Assembly (NCBI GenBank): GCA_018340805.1
Contig: JACMZG010001914.1
Coordinates: 17,902,736-17,966,735 of the forward strand
Reading direction: 5' to 3'
Source: Microvelia longipes
Lineage: Eukaryota; Arthropoda; Insecta; Hemiptera; Veliidae
DNA: 64,000 nt
Positions 1-11,849 of this stretch are shown here, piece after piece (the first letter of the stretch is position 1; every line of letters starts with the position of its first letter). The notes beneath the pieces were generated by a model, which searched no databases, was not told the origin of the DNA, and worked only from the letters and a program-made list of their open reading frames with translations. The position numbers and the translations under genes are program-made.

Positions 1-401
1 GTGTGTGTGTGTATATATATAATATATATGTATGTGTGTATATGTGTATATATGTATGTGTATGTGTGTGTATATATATGTATATATATATTTTTTTTTT
101 TTTATTTATATATTTTTTTATTTTTAAAAAAAAATAACTTTAAAAAAATATTTTTAAAGTTTGTTTATGAAATATTTGAAAGAAATGAGCCAATGGAACA
201 TTTAGATGATCCTATGGCTCATATAAAACTACATACTCCCTCTCACGCCACAACACTTAAGTCTTTTTAGTGGGAGGTAATTCCAGGTCAAAAATATATA
301 AATAAAATGGATTGTTTTATATTATATCTTATTAATATTTTTGTTACTAGAAATTAACTTTCCATTTATATAAAATGTATGTATTTATTTAATAAAGGAA
401 T

Positions 402-435
<34 letters not shown>

Positions 436-470
436 ATCAAGAAATGTCAGTGCTTGGAATAAAACTAATG
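1..470. repeat. GT/AT microsatellite and poly(A) tract
   Basis: Positions 1-100 are a GT/AT simple repeat. A run of about 30 A residues at 404-433 follows AATAAAGGAATATTT, the look of a LINE or retroposed 3' end. It abuts a 5S-derived repeat fragment (434-625), so it probably inserted inside that copy. No gene is seen. Confidence 0.6.
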
Positions 471-626
471 TATTCGCTATCTGAGGACAAGCATAGTGAG
501 TCCAAAGACAAGTGGCAGAATAAATTTGGTGATAAGTATATTCTGAGGACAAATGATGTGGGTCTGATGTAGAGAGGATAAGCTTAGTAAATCCGATATG
601 GTGAGGAAAAGTTCCAAGGTACCCTG
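434..626 (+). repeat. 5S-derived repeat, 3' tail fragment
   Basis: Matches the family's tail: GTATTCGCTATCTGAGGACAAG, a second TATTCTGAGGACAA block, then GAGGAAAAGTTCCAAGGTACC. The usual final CCCGATTTTTT is replaced by an RT-coding fragment. Confidence 0.75.
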
Positions 627-769
627 TACTGGATTTTTGCCGACGACTTCAGAGCTCTCACTTCTAATGTAGAAAAAAGTGTGTCAGTGGAGCAGGCAAG
701 TCTTATATTGAATAATATCTTGTCATGGTCTTCCAAAAAATCAGTTATAAATTTTAATTCTTTCATATA
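627..769 (+). pseudogene. reverse transcriptase fragment (non-LTR type, FADD box)
   Basis: An open frame of about 48 codons reads YWIFADDFRALTSNVEKS, then a helix-like stretch ending LNNILSWSSKKSVINF. The FADD box, followed by a loosely spaced ILSW and NF motif, fits jockey-like non-LTR RT domains. There is no upstream palm sequence and no continuation, so this is a short relic joined directly to the tail of the 5S-derived repeat. Confidence 0.5.
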
Positions 770-1013
770 TTAAAACTATAACTAGTAATCTTCTGTTACA
801 ATTATTATATTGTTAAATTTAATTTCATTTATAAAGAATAACACCTATTTCTAACTCCCATTAAGCTTGTCTAAAATAAAATATTTTAGACACTATTCCC
901 TTTAAATATCCAAGAAAGTATTTTTAATATCCTAATCATTAAATTTAAAAACATCAAACCAAACTTTAAATCTTTTAAAGGATACAAAATTAAGATTAAA
1001 TCTCTCTAAAACA

Positions 1014-1110
1014 TAATATCAACACCAACAACGCCTTTCCACTAATTTAAACTTTATTTTGCATAGTTGGCTTTCGGCAATAATGCCTTTTACAGTGCCA
1101 TTGTCTTTAA
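1014..1110 (+). mobile_element. solo arm of the ATATCAACACCAACAACG MITE
   Basis: Closely matches one arm of the foldback element at 42878-43103: AATATCAACACCAACAACG, CTTTCCACTAA and GGCTTTCGGCAATAATGCC. Its partner arm is missing. Confidence 0.65.
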
Positions 1111-1529
1111 AGGATATTTTTTTAATTCTTTGGTTCAAGAGAGTATTTTCTAATACCTTTAAAGGTAATTGATTCTTTTATAAATTTTGGTCTAAGAGAG
1201 TATTTTTTAAAATCCTTAATGACTATTGATTCTTAACGTAATAAAGAGTACATTGAAACTTATAGAAATATAAGTTAAATAAATCTTTTAAAGCAAAATA
1301 CAATTAAAACAGTCAGAATTTTAAGAAATACAATAATATTTTCTTGAGACATCAATTACTACTTACAATGATAACTAATGCAACAAACGCAAGAAAAACT
1401 TAAAAGTGGAAAGCAGTATTAATTATAAATCATATAAATCATATAAATACATGAATATTTCTCTTAAAGGTTCAATTATAGCTCTGCAGTCCAAGAATTA
1501 ATATTAGTGAAATTAGTGTAAAATCATAC

Positions 1530-1657
1530 CTTAAAATATTCCTATAAAAGTTTTTAATAATTTCTTTATGAATGGAATCATCATTTTGGAAACAAGTTTC
1601 AAATATCATCGCCATGATGCAGTGCCAGATCAGCCAGAACACTCCATCATCTGAAAG
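1530..1657 (-). CDS. TMEM241-like: TMEM241-like, exon beginning LSDDGVFW
   Basis: A 128-bp exon, phase 0 in and phase 2 out. The acceptor is TTGATTGATTGCAG; a second CAG seven bases further in would break the frame. The donor is GTATGA (1529-1524). DGVFWLIWHCIMAM corresponds to the family's DGYFWAIIH-type span, and the rest is a charged loop (FQNDDSIHKEIIKNFYRNIL). Later exons were not found between 1 and 1523. Confidence 0.78.
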
Positions 1658-4493
1658 CTGCAATCAATCAAAAAATGATTAGTCCTGCATTTAATAACAA
1701 CTGAATAAAGTAAATAATAATTACAGTCTATCATTTAGTTTAAAATGATTTTAAAAGTTTAGTCATAAGGATTTTGGGGATTGACCAATCAGAGAAGCCA
1801 CTGACAACCCCTCACTTAAAAAGAGAAAAAAATCCCTGCCACCACAACCGCTGTAGGGAAAAAACCTTCTTCCCGGCAATTGTTCACTTTGTTTGTGGTT
1901 CTTCTTTCGTTTTAAAAACTACTTTCAAATTAATCTTAAAAATGATATTTTAAAATAACACAGCACAAAAGAAATGTAAAAAACATCGCCAAGAAAATAC
2001 AGGTAAAATAACCTGATTTGTTTACAAAGTTTTTTCCCGCTCCCTTCTAGCAGGGATTTTTTTCTTAATAATCAGTGGTGCCTAAACTGACCTGTCAAGA
2101 TTTCTAAAGCAGTCAATAGACTGTAATTATAAACTTCCTTCGTACAAAAGAGAAACACAGTGCTTCTTTTTAACACAGTGCTAAGAAGAGACCCATTTGA
2201 CATACAACAAAATTCGGGTAGGGAAGATCTTAAGCCATCAAATTTGCTTTGCTCGAAAATTCATTAATTTGTTTTTAATTATATGCTTCAAGGGTTATAC
2301 AAAACTATGCTCATCCTTTCTAAATCGGAAGGATGCACAACATTATTCACATTTTAATAAAATAGGAAACAAACTATCAGCTTAAAATTCAATAGGAAAA
2401 CAAAAAAAAATTGATATATATTTCATCAAACATTGTTGACATCTTCAGGCTTTAAACACAGGCAAGACTTACATAACTGGTTGACTAGATTAAATATTGA
2501 CAAAATCACAAAAATACTAAAAATAAAATCACAGTCAATAATTAATTAACACAGTCAAAAAGGAAATAAAACAAGAATTGTTTTATTTTTGAAGTGATTG
2601 ATTTTCAAAGAGTTTAAGAATAACCAAAATTATGTCACTGCCATAGTTGGTCTTGTTTTAGTTTTAAAATTACAAATGGTTTTATACAAAAAATTATAAA
2701 GGGTTCTTTGAAATATTAGTTAATTTGCTTTTTACTTTTCCAAAAACATATTAATAACTAATTAGATGTTAAGTGTGAAGAATTAAACAACAGTTTCATT
2801 TGTTTTGGAGTTTAATTTAAAAGAAAGATGAAAATTAGACAAAGTTGTATTTATATATTTAATATTGAATAATGACTTGCATTCATTTATGTTACATTGA
2901 TTCACTGGATAAACTCTTTTTCAAACATATTTTTATGGTGTTCTAAAGTTGAAACCCTGATTTCATCCTAAGCAGATAAAATATTGTATGCAATATTTTG
3001 ATGAAAGATTATTAAGTATACCACATGATGATTAGGTATACTACATAATCCTTGATTTTGATCCAATATTGGGGAAGTAAATAAATTCCTGTGGACTCAG
3101 CATTTTTGTTAAATTTAAAATCCTGTCAAGGCTTTCCTCCGTAGGCATAGAGTAACATACATTTATTTATTATTCTCATTAACTTAGAGACTAAATTTAT
3201 TCCCTGACAGTATTTATATTTTTCTACTGAGAAGCATAAATTGCAAGTTAAAAATTATTGTTTTAAACCCTTGAAAAATAATGAGGTCACAAGAAGTAAC
3301 GTGACTCTCATACATGACAAATACGTCAAAGGAATAAATAGATAATTGATCACTTACATTATCATCCTTAAAAATAAAAAGAAATAAAGCTGATGACAAG
3401 CCGGTAATAGCAATGAAGAATTCAGTCAGTGGTACTTTATATAAAGACAATATGAGGTAACATAACATAGGTACATTCTGTATGCATAGAAATAACGGAA
3501 TAGGCTGAAACAAAACAAGTAACATTATAAACCGAGATCCCTTTCAAACAAATAAATATCAGCTGTATGATTTGAAATCAGTTTATAGCAGGGTTACGCA
3601 AACATCACAGCCCCATTGACATCTATTTCAGATAAATTGTACCATGATGTTTAATCAAAAAAAAATTCATCATCAGAGTTGTTAACAGACTCGTTGAGTC
3701 TGTAAACAGCTCTGATGATGACGTAAAGTCGAAACCGGTCAGTTATATTTTTTTATACTATTGTGGTTGATAATATATTAATTGTTTTTAATTCTAGAGT
3801 ATTTTTGTTATTATTAAACATTATGGTGAGTCTATACCACAAAATCTCCGCCAAAATAACTAATGAGATAAATTGTACTTGGCAACCCCCCCCCCCCAAT
3901 GATAATTCCATAATCCCCCCTCAAAAAAAAAATAAAAATAACATAACGTACACTCCTAGTTAACTTTCTTGCATTTAAGGTTTGAACTGCAGCATAAGGT
4001 GCAAAGCGATAATCTTACATTACCGTAAAGCTTGACAAATTAATATTTTGTGTTTTATAATATTTTTGTGTTAATATTAGTATTTTGTACATTAATCGGG
4101 AACACTTGCTTATTTTTCAACAAATTTGATAGTTTAACACTCATAATTCATACAAAATGTCCAGTTTCCATAAAAATCATGATTATTGTATAATTGAGGT
4201 GTAAATGTCCATAAACGATCTTATTATATTAATCATTGCAACAACAAAACATTATTACAAACAAATATAACATTTTTAACAATAAAATAACTTACAACAG
4301 CAGAGAGAGCTTTAGAGCCAGTTACAATAACAGCCACAAATATTAAAGCATCACAGATTTGATGGCATTTACTCTCTGGATGCGAAAAATTAGGAACTTG
4401 ATGTTTAAGTCTGAAAAGGTAAGCAGATGAGACTAATGTCTGCCACCCTTGAAAAACAGCTGGAAATTTAAATCCAATAGTCGAAAGCACATA
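1530..4493 (-). CDS. TMEM241-like: TMEM241-like transporter, three internal exons (partial gene)
   Basis: Coding join on the minus strand: 4493-4296, 3504-3358 and 1657-1530, giving 157 residues plus a split codon. Exon phases are 0/0, 0/0 and 0/2, all GT-AG. The protein is hydrophobic with several membrane spans. It follows vertebrate TMEM241 in order, as recalled: YVLSTIGFKFPAVFQGWQTL matches the FQGWQTL block after TM1, TGSKALS matches AGSRALS, PIPLFLCIQN matches the start of the next span, and SDDGVFWLIWH matches the PDGYFWAIIH block. TMEM241 belongs to the nucleotide-sugar transporter (SLC35/VRG4-like) superfamily and acts in the Golgi; work in vertebrate cells points to UDP-GlcNAc transport. 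The N-terminal exon (about 24 residues ending in a TNK-like motif) was not found, and the C-terminal exons lie before position 1. Similarity was judged by eye. Confidence 0.8.
1797..2088. mobile_element. MITE-like foldback (CCACTGA ends)
   Basis: The left side reads CCACTGA ... AAAAAAATCCCTGC ... GGGAAAAAACCTT. The right side, in reverse complement, reads CCACTGA ... AAAAAAATCCCTGC ... GGGAAAAAACTTT. Arms are imperfect, about 60-80 bp. It lies just upstream, on the minus strand, of the 1657-1530 TMEM241-like exon, within an intron. Confidence 0.5.
2089..3357. other. TMEM241-like intron, no feature seen
   Basis: AT-rich intron sequence with no exon-like frame, repeat or RNA that I recognise. 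Confidence 0.5.
3358..3504 (-). CDS. TMEM241-like: TMEM241-like, exon beginning PIPLFL
   Basis: A 147-bp exon (49 codons, phase 0). The acceptor is TTGTTTTGTTTCAG and the donor is GTAAGT (3357-3352). It contains two hydrophobic segments separated by LYKVPLTEF and ends FKDDN. Confidence 0.8.
3669..3745 (+). repeat. hairpin with GATGATGACGTAAAGTCGAAACCGGTC tail
   Basis: TCATCATCAGAG ... CTCTGATGATGA forms a 20+ bp imperfect stem with the loop GTT between AACAGACTC and GAGTCTGT. The tail GTCGAAACCGGTCAG resembles GCCGAAATCGGTCC at 16713, so it is probably part of a dispersed element. Confidence 0.5.
4296..4493 (-). CDS. TMEM241-like: TMEM241-like, exon beginning YVLSTIGF
   Basis: A 198-bp exon (66 codons, phase 0). 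The acceptor is TTTTCAG before TATGTGCTT, and the donor is GTAAGT (4295-4290). The FQGWQTL block and the closing ALIFVAVIVTGSKALSAV span are the most diagnostic parts. Confidence 0.82.
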
Positions 4494-4580
4494 CTGAAAA
4501 CAACAGTAGAGAAAATTAAATAAGATTGAAAAACAAGTTCAAGCAAAAGTGGTTCTGTTAAACCCTCCTCTAAAACATTT

Positions 4581-4762
4581 ACTTTATTCACACACGGGGT
4601 TGGAGGGTTGAGCCTGAACTGTTCACGCAAAAGGGGTTGAACATGGTGTTCAACCCTTAGCTTTTTTAGCACATAGTTTAGAGAGTTTCAGAGTTGAACC
4701 CCTTTACAAGATAACTGCTGGTGAGATTGAATCCCCTGCCAAACCCCGCGTGTGGACAAAGT
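4581..4762. mobile_element. MITE with ACTTTGTCCACAC-type ends, copy 1
   Basis: The left end is ACTTTATTCACACACGGGGTT; the right end in reverse complement is ACTTTGTCCACACGCGGGGTT. The interior has repeated GGGGTTGAAC blocks. A related copy lies at 35659-35907. A flanking TA on both sides is compatible with a TA target-site duplication. It lies just upstream of the first TMEM241-like exon found. Confidence 0.65.
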
Positions 4763-6590
4763 AGTTATAAAGCTAACTAAATAATCAACAGTTAGCTCTC
4801 TAAAAATATGATTAAAGAATGTATCTGGAATCCTAGAAAGCTCAGAATAGATAAGAGATTTAAACTAAAAACCACAAAAATGTATTGACCATTTGATCCC
4901 TCTTCTATAGCTAGGTAATAGGTATATTTCTTTATTGTTATTTATTAATCTTTTAAATCAAAAAGTACATTATCTCACGAATTTTAAACATTAAGGTCTG
5001 GTTTCTTAAAACACCTAAAAATAGACTGCGCACAAAATTGACTATATTGACTTTGCTTTAATAACTTTACACTTTATTGTTTACAATGAATCTGTTCGAA
5101 AGAGTGCTCTTACAGGTTAAAGTGACTTTGTGAGTAAACATAAGTTTTAATATAGTTATTTAAATATGTATACTAATTAAATAAGGATGTGTTTATGCTG
5201 TTGTATACTACTCACTAATCAATTTACACTATTTCCAACCATTTATATAAACTGTCCCTTGATTTTTAAAACCCATAAGATAACGAAAAGAGCACTGCTA
5301 AGAGTTTAATAACAATAAGAGAGTATAAAATCATTTCCACACACTCTATTAGTTGGAATGATAGATTTGGAAGGTTGGGATAAATACCAGCACAGGGCAT
5401 CTATCAAATCATTCCAGCCAAGTTTCAACAATAATAAAATACCAATAATTTTAACTAACTGACACCTTGCAAATTACACAGTATTACCTGAAATTTGGTA
5501 CAAGTTACCTTTTCCCTAGATATAATTTGGTACAAGTATATCTATGATGGAAATACGCTGAAACCTTTAAAGATAACTACTAACTGAGCTTTAATAAACA
5601 GCAAATAATGGTGGGCGTTGCCAAGTTCAGAGGCATAGTTTTGTATAATCAACAGGATAATTATGTGTATTTCCTTTGAGAAATACAGAAAAAATGAGCA
5701 GCTAGTAGGGCTTGATAATTGAGAAACTGCTCAAGTTATAAAGCATAAACTGGAATCTTAAGCAAAAAATGGATTGTTAAGCATAGAAACGCGCATTCCA
5801 CAGAAAAATTGGCTACTCAATAAAACGCCTACTGAAAAGCAATTGACAAGATTAAAAAACAGCACTGGTTTACTTTTGTTTTAGTTTTATACAAATTAAT
5901 TTTTTAAGTGTTCTTAAAATATGTAAAAAAAATATAAATTTTATTAAATGTCCATTTCAAGACATAAAATTATTTGATTTGGCACCAGTATCGTGATATG
6001 AAACTAATGAAAATAACGTTAATAGATTTTAGAGGAATTCATAACTGCCTGTATTTCCTGAACATATATAATTTCAACATTGCCAACCTTTCCTTCAATC
6101 TCAAGTATTGAAAATTGGCAAATATCCAACTATTTTGTAAGAAAAATCATGAACATCCTAACTAGAAAAATGAACTATTATATTTATATAATAAACTATT
6201 GATTTAAATAACAAAAAAAAACTAAATGTAACAAAATATTTTAACAAGCTAAAACATCAAACGTTAAAAATAATAATATTTTAATCAGGTAATAAAAAAA
6301 TAGTGTGTTTTCTTAATAAAATAATATTGAATGAGAAAAAATTGGAATTGGTAGCAGGTGTGAATTTAGAGGCTGATGCCAATTCAGAAAGGGAGCATTA
6401 ATTGGCTTTGTATCAAATTGGGTCAAAGACAAAGGTTACTTGAAGTAATTTAACCGATAAATCAAAAAACACAAGTTAAAAGTAAGTATAACACCTATAA
6501 TAATATATTATGAAGCTTTATTTATGACATAATAATTTAAAAAAATACATTTATTGATTACACATTAACACGAGGAAATAAAATTATACT
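4763..6590. other. upstream of the TMEM241-like exons; repeat relic at 5590-5830
   Basis: No exon recognised. Positions 5590-5830 resemble the element clustered near 53.1-54.7 kb (GGTGGGCGTTGCCAA, AATTATGTGTATTTCCTTTGAGAAATAC, GAAACGCGCATTCC). The first TMEM241-like exon could be hidden here or further upstream. Confidence 0.4.
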
Positions 6591-6638
6591 GGCCTGTAAG
6601 CCCATATATATAATACATACATATACATATACATATGT

Positions 6639-6661
6639 ATATGTATATATATATATATATA

Positions 6662-6720
<59 letters not shown>

Positions 6721-6869
6721 ATATATATATATATAATATATATACATACATATTAGTCATTAATGATGTCATAATATTTTTTTACCGGAAGGCAAAACTA
6801 GACCTAAAGATTGGTTTTGTACTAAATTTTAACTCTCTAGCTTAAACAGACAGGGAGCTAAGATGCTAT

Positions 6870-6938
<69 letters not shown>

Positions 6939-6952
6939 TATATATTCAAATA
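6639..6952. repeat. AT microsatellites flanking a 5S-derived repeat fragment
   Basis: (AT)n runs at about 6639-6745 and 6866-6945. Between them, 6750-6870 is a minus-strand fragment of the 5S-derived family (GTCATTAATGATGTCATAATA ... CTAGCTTAAACAGACAGGGAGCTA). It is nearly identical to the fragment at 7482-7605. Confidence 0.75.
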
Positions 6953-7199
6953 TATTAAGATTGTGCCCACATGCTAACCAATACACATATCAGAACCCCC
7001 AAAAAATTAAATTAGCCTTAAGCTGAACAGTTAATCTGCAAACAAGGCTCGAGATAGTTATTGGATTAAACTAGAGTTGAATCTCTAAGTTCAAGTCACT
7101 TTAGGAGAAAAGCGTGACTTAAAAGAGTTTATAATAAAGTATACTGATTAACTTTGACTTGACTTTAAGTAGGTCAAAGTTAAATCTTCTTCTAAGAAG

Positions 7200-7610
7200 A
7201 TTTGAAGAATTTGTGTCAGATCAGTGATAGAGATTGAGCAATTTGCTTGTCCTTAGAATATTAAAAACACTTAATTTTAATTAAGTCCATCATAGTACAT
7301 TATTAGTGCATCCTTAGACAAGAAAAACCAGTTTTAATCCAAGCAGTCACCCATCCAGGTATTGACCTTACCGGAGGTTGCTTTACATTAGTGATCCAAC
7401 AAAAACCAAAGATAAACTACCCATAATAAAATGAAATTTTGTGTACGTTTATATTATACAAATTATTTTATGAATTTTCGCCGAGTCATTAATGACGTCA
7501 TAATATTTTTTTTACCGGAAGGCAAAACTAGACCTAAAGATTGATTTTTGTACCAAATTTTAACTCTCTAGCTTAAACATACAGGGAGCTAAGATGCTAT
7601 CAGATAAACA
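7200..7610 (-). repeat. 5S-derived repeat, minus-strand copy with the best 5S match
   Basis: On the minus strand, 7396-7338 reads GGATCACTAATGTAAAGCAAC, then GGTCAATACC and TGGATGGGTGACTGCTTGG. This lines up with 5S rRNA box A to box C order and spacing. Downstream comes ATTCTAAGGACAAGCAAATTG, the family's repeated tail block. The 7482-7605 part is the family's TGACGTCA-to-AGGGAGCTA segment. Confidence 0.75.
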
Positions 7611-8120
7611 CACATAAAAATAGACAATTTTGTTAAAACCACTAATGAGGTCTTAAAAACCATTGAAAAGTATGATTTAGGTTTAATTCCCAATAAAATA
7701 TTTAGTGAAAACCCTATATATCTTTAGTATAAATGAGAAAAAGTACATATTTGAATTCTGATTTTTAATATAATTTGGCTGAATGATCTTGAAAGAATTG
7801 AGATTGAAAATCTTGAAAGATAGGCACCATAGTAAGAAGAAGAGATCCATATTTTACAAGTACCTGAACCAGGCTCAGAACCTCTGCCTTGATGGCCTTT
7901 TCATAAAAAATCCCTCACATTAAAATCCTAGATCAATAACTGATCTAAACCCCAGATGGCAGGCTCATCATATAACTGTAATACAATATGAGCCCCCCCC
8001 CCCCATTAGAAAATAAAAATTTCTGAGAAATGTTCTCAAAGGTTGTAAAACAAAATGGAAAATAACTTAAATTAGACCATGTACCTTAAGTTCATTAGAC
8101 TCCTAATGACAGCAATTTTA

Positions 8121-8665
8121 GAGAGTCACCCGTGGTGTAGTAGTTAATGTACGCGCGGCCAATACACAGAATGAATGGATTTTAGTCATGGGTTCAATCC
8201 CAGCACGGGCCTCTAGGATTTTTATGAGAGGGATAAAAATTCTGCGTACCACGTCCTTCAGAAGAGACTTAAAGCCGTGGTCTCGAGCCTGTGCATGGTC
8301 AGGTACTCGTTAAAGATCTTTTACCCTAAATGAAACTGGGTATAGCAAAATTTAGGACCCTCATGTGAGATTCATTATAAACACTATACTGTTCTGCCTT
8401 GTAGTTTAAAGTGTGTGGAGGTTTGGTTTAACAGTGAGAGCACGTGTTGTTCCCAGTTTTCACTAGACTATAAGAGTCAGTGAAAATATGTATGACTGCT
8501 TGAAAAAGCATGAGAGGAACCATAGAAATTCACGGCTCTTCTGTCTAGATTAGATGAAATATACCAACTGAAATTAAAAGGAGTAGAACACTATCTTAGG
8601 AAGCTGGCAAAAAGGGACCAACAACGTGGCCTACTCGCCTGGTAGTTACTACCACTCCCCCCATA
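8121..8665 (+). mobile_element. tRNA-derived SINE, copy 1
   Basis: The head has a box A-like CGTGGTGTAGTAGTTAATG and a box B GGGTTCAATCCC at 8189-8200. The body then follows two other copies: CACGGGCCTCTAGG, CCTTCAGAAGAGACTTAAAGCC, CCTGTGCATGGTCAGGTACTCG, and near the end CAACAACGTGGCCTACTCGCC. About 545 bp, pol III type by inference, and not a functional tRNA. Confidence 0.75.
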
Positions 8666-9049
8666 TTACTACTATAATTTGGTATAAATTATAGTATTCT
8701 CAATGACAGCAATAATTATAGTCAGTTGACAGCCTGCCAATAATCAGTGAGAGAAGCCATTCTGTTGGTTCATTCTTATTCTGCCTATTGATAGAATCAG
8801 CTTACACCAAAATGATTCCTTCCCTCACTAAATTTTAGTAAGCTGACACCTGGGTGCAACTATTACACCAATAATACAAATCCCAGTTTCTTAAAGTCTC
8901 TAGGGCAACAGCCAACCGAAATAAAAAAGTATAACTCCAAATAACTCAAAGTAAAAAATAACCGAAATAACTCTAAGTTATATAATAAGGAGTAATTAAA
9001 GTGATGTAAAAATGAGGGATCGGCGATAGAGACAGTGATTCAACTCCTA

Positions 9050-9145
9050 CCTTTTCCCCTATGGATGAGATAGACCAGCTTTCAATCAAGGGGGAATCTA
9101 GTTCAACTACTAAGCCGCAAGTCAGCGCTAGTTGTTCCTCCATCC
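9050..9145 (-). CDS. possible short coding exon, unidentified
   Basis: On the minus strand an ATG in a reasonable context (CAGGATGGAG) opens 31 codons (MEEQLALTCGLVVEL ... SSIGEK) that end exactly at AAG/GTAGGA, a plausible donor in phase 0. It is hydrophilic and does not look like the missing first exon of the TMEM241-like gene. No matching next exon was found. It may be chance. Confidence 0.18.
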
Positions 9146-9149
9146 TGCT

Positions 9150-11660
9150 TTGTAGATTTATATCCGTTGCTAAACAACAGCTAACAAAGAGCACCATTTT
9201 TAATATATAAACCAAATTAAATAAAGCGATTGAACAGGTTGTTACAGTTGATGAAAATTGAAATGATGTAGGAATAACTAGCCTTAGAGATATTATTACT
9301 AGAGGAGTCAATTTTGAAACATTGAAAAAGTAACCAGACCACCTTCGTTTATAAATACAATCAAATAATCAGTGCATAATTACAGTAACTTATAAAGTAA
9401 AAATACAAATAAAACACAAACATTGTGTAGGAAGCCGGAATCAATTGAATTTTTATAATTTTAACTAACTCTTACAGGAGATTTTAATGAGATTACACAG
9501 AGCCCCTGAGAGGCCCAAAAAGATGTTTCATGCCTCTCAATTACTACGTACACACAGTGTATTTAACAGGCGATCATATTGCACACATATGTAATACGGT
9601 CAACTAACTTCACAGTTCTTACAGCGTATTTGTTTACTTGATCGAGTGAGATTACGTGATAACTGATTCCGCCAAAACATGGCGTCTTTTATAGTGAAGG
9701 TTCACTTATGGTTATAAGAAAGTTTAAAACAAAAAATATATTTAATTAAATTGTGATAATAATAAAGTTACACTAAAAAAAATAATATTCCAAAAGTTAT
9801 TTAATCAAAAACGGTAATATAGAAGTGAGATAAAGTGAAATAAAAGTTCGATGAGAAGGTTATCCATTAAATACGATCGTCTCTAAAGGTACATACAGCG
9901 TATCGGGGGATCCATTAAGATTCCATCTCACTAGTTCTAGCATATGCGATCGGAGCCCCTCCACATGGTCCATACAGCTAATATTACCATAGTGAAAGAT
10001 CGTATTCTATACGATCCGCGGATCTAGAAGTGTGTGTGAACGTACTAAATGTATTGATATAGGCTATGTCCCCTCTAGTATATATCTCTATGTAACTAAC
10101 TAAAAGTGTATGAAGGAACTAAAAGTGAAAGAATTTGCTCAGGGCAGTGTGAAGGGTGGAGTTCTAACACTGTCGCTACACCGACCCCTCACTTTTACAC
10201 CACTTAAAGAGTAATATTAAATTACTTATATACAGTTTTGGTTAAAAGATAAATCAGCTCGAAAAAATCAAATTTCCAAGTGTCAATTATAATTTTTAGT
10301 TAGGTTTTTGTCGTAACAACCTATGGTACAGAGTAGTAGGCAACAGTTAACCAAAATACAAACCTTATTGACCAATATGAAAAAGTTGAACAGTAAACAA
10401 TACAAGACGACATCACTCTTAAAATTAACATTTAAATAAGATGCGAAACTTCGCAAACTCATAGTTTACTAAACTGGAGTTATCACTAACTTTAACATGA
10501 AACATCACAGGAAATAAATCTAATTTAATTGATGACATACACAATTATGCAGAGGTCATGACAAAATTTCACTTCATTTTTTTAAATATTGTTTATAACC
10601 TTCAATTGAAGGTTGCATGTCATTTAAGGTTTTAGAATCTTAGATCTTCTTTTAGTTCTTGACATCATTTTACATTTTTAGAAAAAACTTTTTTGCGAGA
10701 ATCAAACGAGAATAAATGCTTTTTGGAATAAAAATTTTTTTTTTAAAGTGAATACTTGTATAAACCTAAACGGTAACCCTACCTATCATCCTGTACTTTT
10801 ACACAGAACTTAATGTAGTCAATAGTTGGTAACACACAGCTTCTTCCTAAAATGCTATGCTAAAATGACTATGTATTTATTATACAAAAATCGCAATATT
10901 TTCTGTAATGAATGATTGTATAACTAAGGCTGTAGAACATGAATCTTAAACGCTAATGCAAAAATTACACTTTACGGCAAGAGAATGTAGAGACTTGTCC
11001 TTTGGGGGAAGTTAAGCACATTACAGAACTTTTCAACTCTCTGAGCGATCAAGTATTTATTTGGATTGGTTGATGGCTTTATAAAAAGTTAAAAGGAGAC
11101 ATAACAGTTAGAAATGTATAATTGCACCGCAGCCTGTTCATTATTCTATTTCACTATATTGTCAATAAACAAATTCTGCAGCGCTGAAATTACACTTTAC
11201 TGCGGAGTTGCATAGTTATACATGCACACACACATTACGTACATTATTACATACATAGTCCATTAATAATTAAGTCACAGACCCCCACGCTCAGACCTTG
11301 CCTCGTGGTTACTTGTGTGTAATATGTTAAAATAATTTTTGTATTTTTCTTCTTTATCGTATACTTGTAAATAAAGGATTTGTTAATAATAATACGAATA
11401 TGTTAATAAGTAAAATTGTGAGAAAAGAATAAACATAAAACCCAGTTTCTTCAAAATTATTTTATTATTTATATTTACAATTATATAAAATTTAATATTA
11501 AATATGTTTAAGGTTGGTTTCTGGCCTATTGATTTTAACACTATTCTACTAGTGGCTAGAGTGTTCAAGACTTCAAAAAATATTCTCTGTCTTTTGTAAC
11601 TAGGCACTCATAAACATATAACTACAATTATAAAGTTTTGGTTTCTTATTAACTGATATT
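9150..11660. other. intergenic, no feature recognised
   Basis: A slightly GC-richer patch at 9880-10190 contains several GATC/CGATC-rich words and unusual restriction-like hexamers, but no frame or repeat that I can name. ATGGCGTC at about 9679 has a good start context but only a 12-codon frame. Confidence 0.3.
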
Positions 11661-11661
11661 T

Positions 11662-11846
11662 AACAATAATAGTGCATAATTTAATTAAAATTAAACTAAT
11701 CAAGTTTTGGGTATAAGAACCTCAAATACCCTTTAGTCCCAAATATTATATTTAACAGTAAAATATTTTGCAAAAAAGGAATTTTGAGGTTCCTATGCCA
11801 AAACATGATGAGTTTAATTTTAATTAAATATTGCATTATTATTTGT
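11662..11846. mobile_element. short MITE, about 65-bp inverted repeats
   Basis: The left arm reads TTTAATTAAAATTAAACT then CAAGTTTTGGGTATA and GAACCTCAAA. The right arm in reverse complement reads TTTAATTAAAATTAAACT then CATGTTTTGGCATAG and GAACCTCAAA. The spacer is short (about 60 bp). Confidence 0.7.
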
Positions 11847-11849
11847 TGC

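Noticed and set aside
4433..4672. 79-codon minus-strand frame overlapping the TMEM241-like exon
   Set aside because: Wrong frame for the exon, and it runs through the neighbouring MITE.
5072..5147. Missing first exon of the TMEM241-like gene (ATG ... AACAATAAA/GTGTAA on minus)
   Set aside because: Right length and an NNK end, but the encoded 23 residues are polar, whereas the family's first span is hydrophobic, and the donor is weak.
8973..9311. Full 112-codon frame as a single-exon gene
   Set aside because: The outer parts are AT-biased with no motif; only the inner 31 codons have start and donor context.
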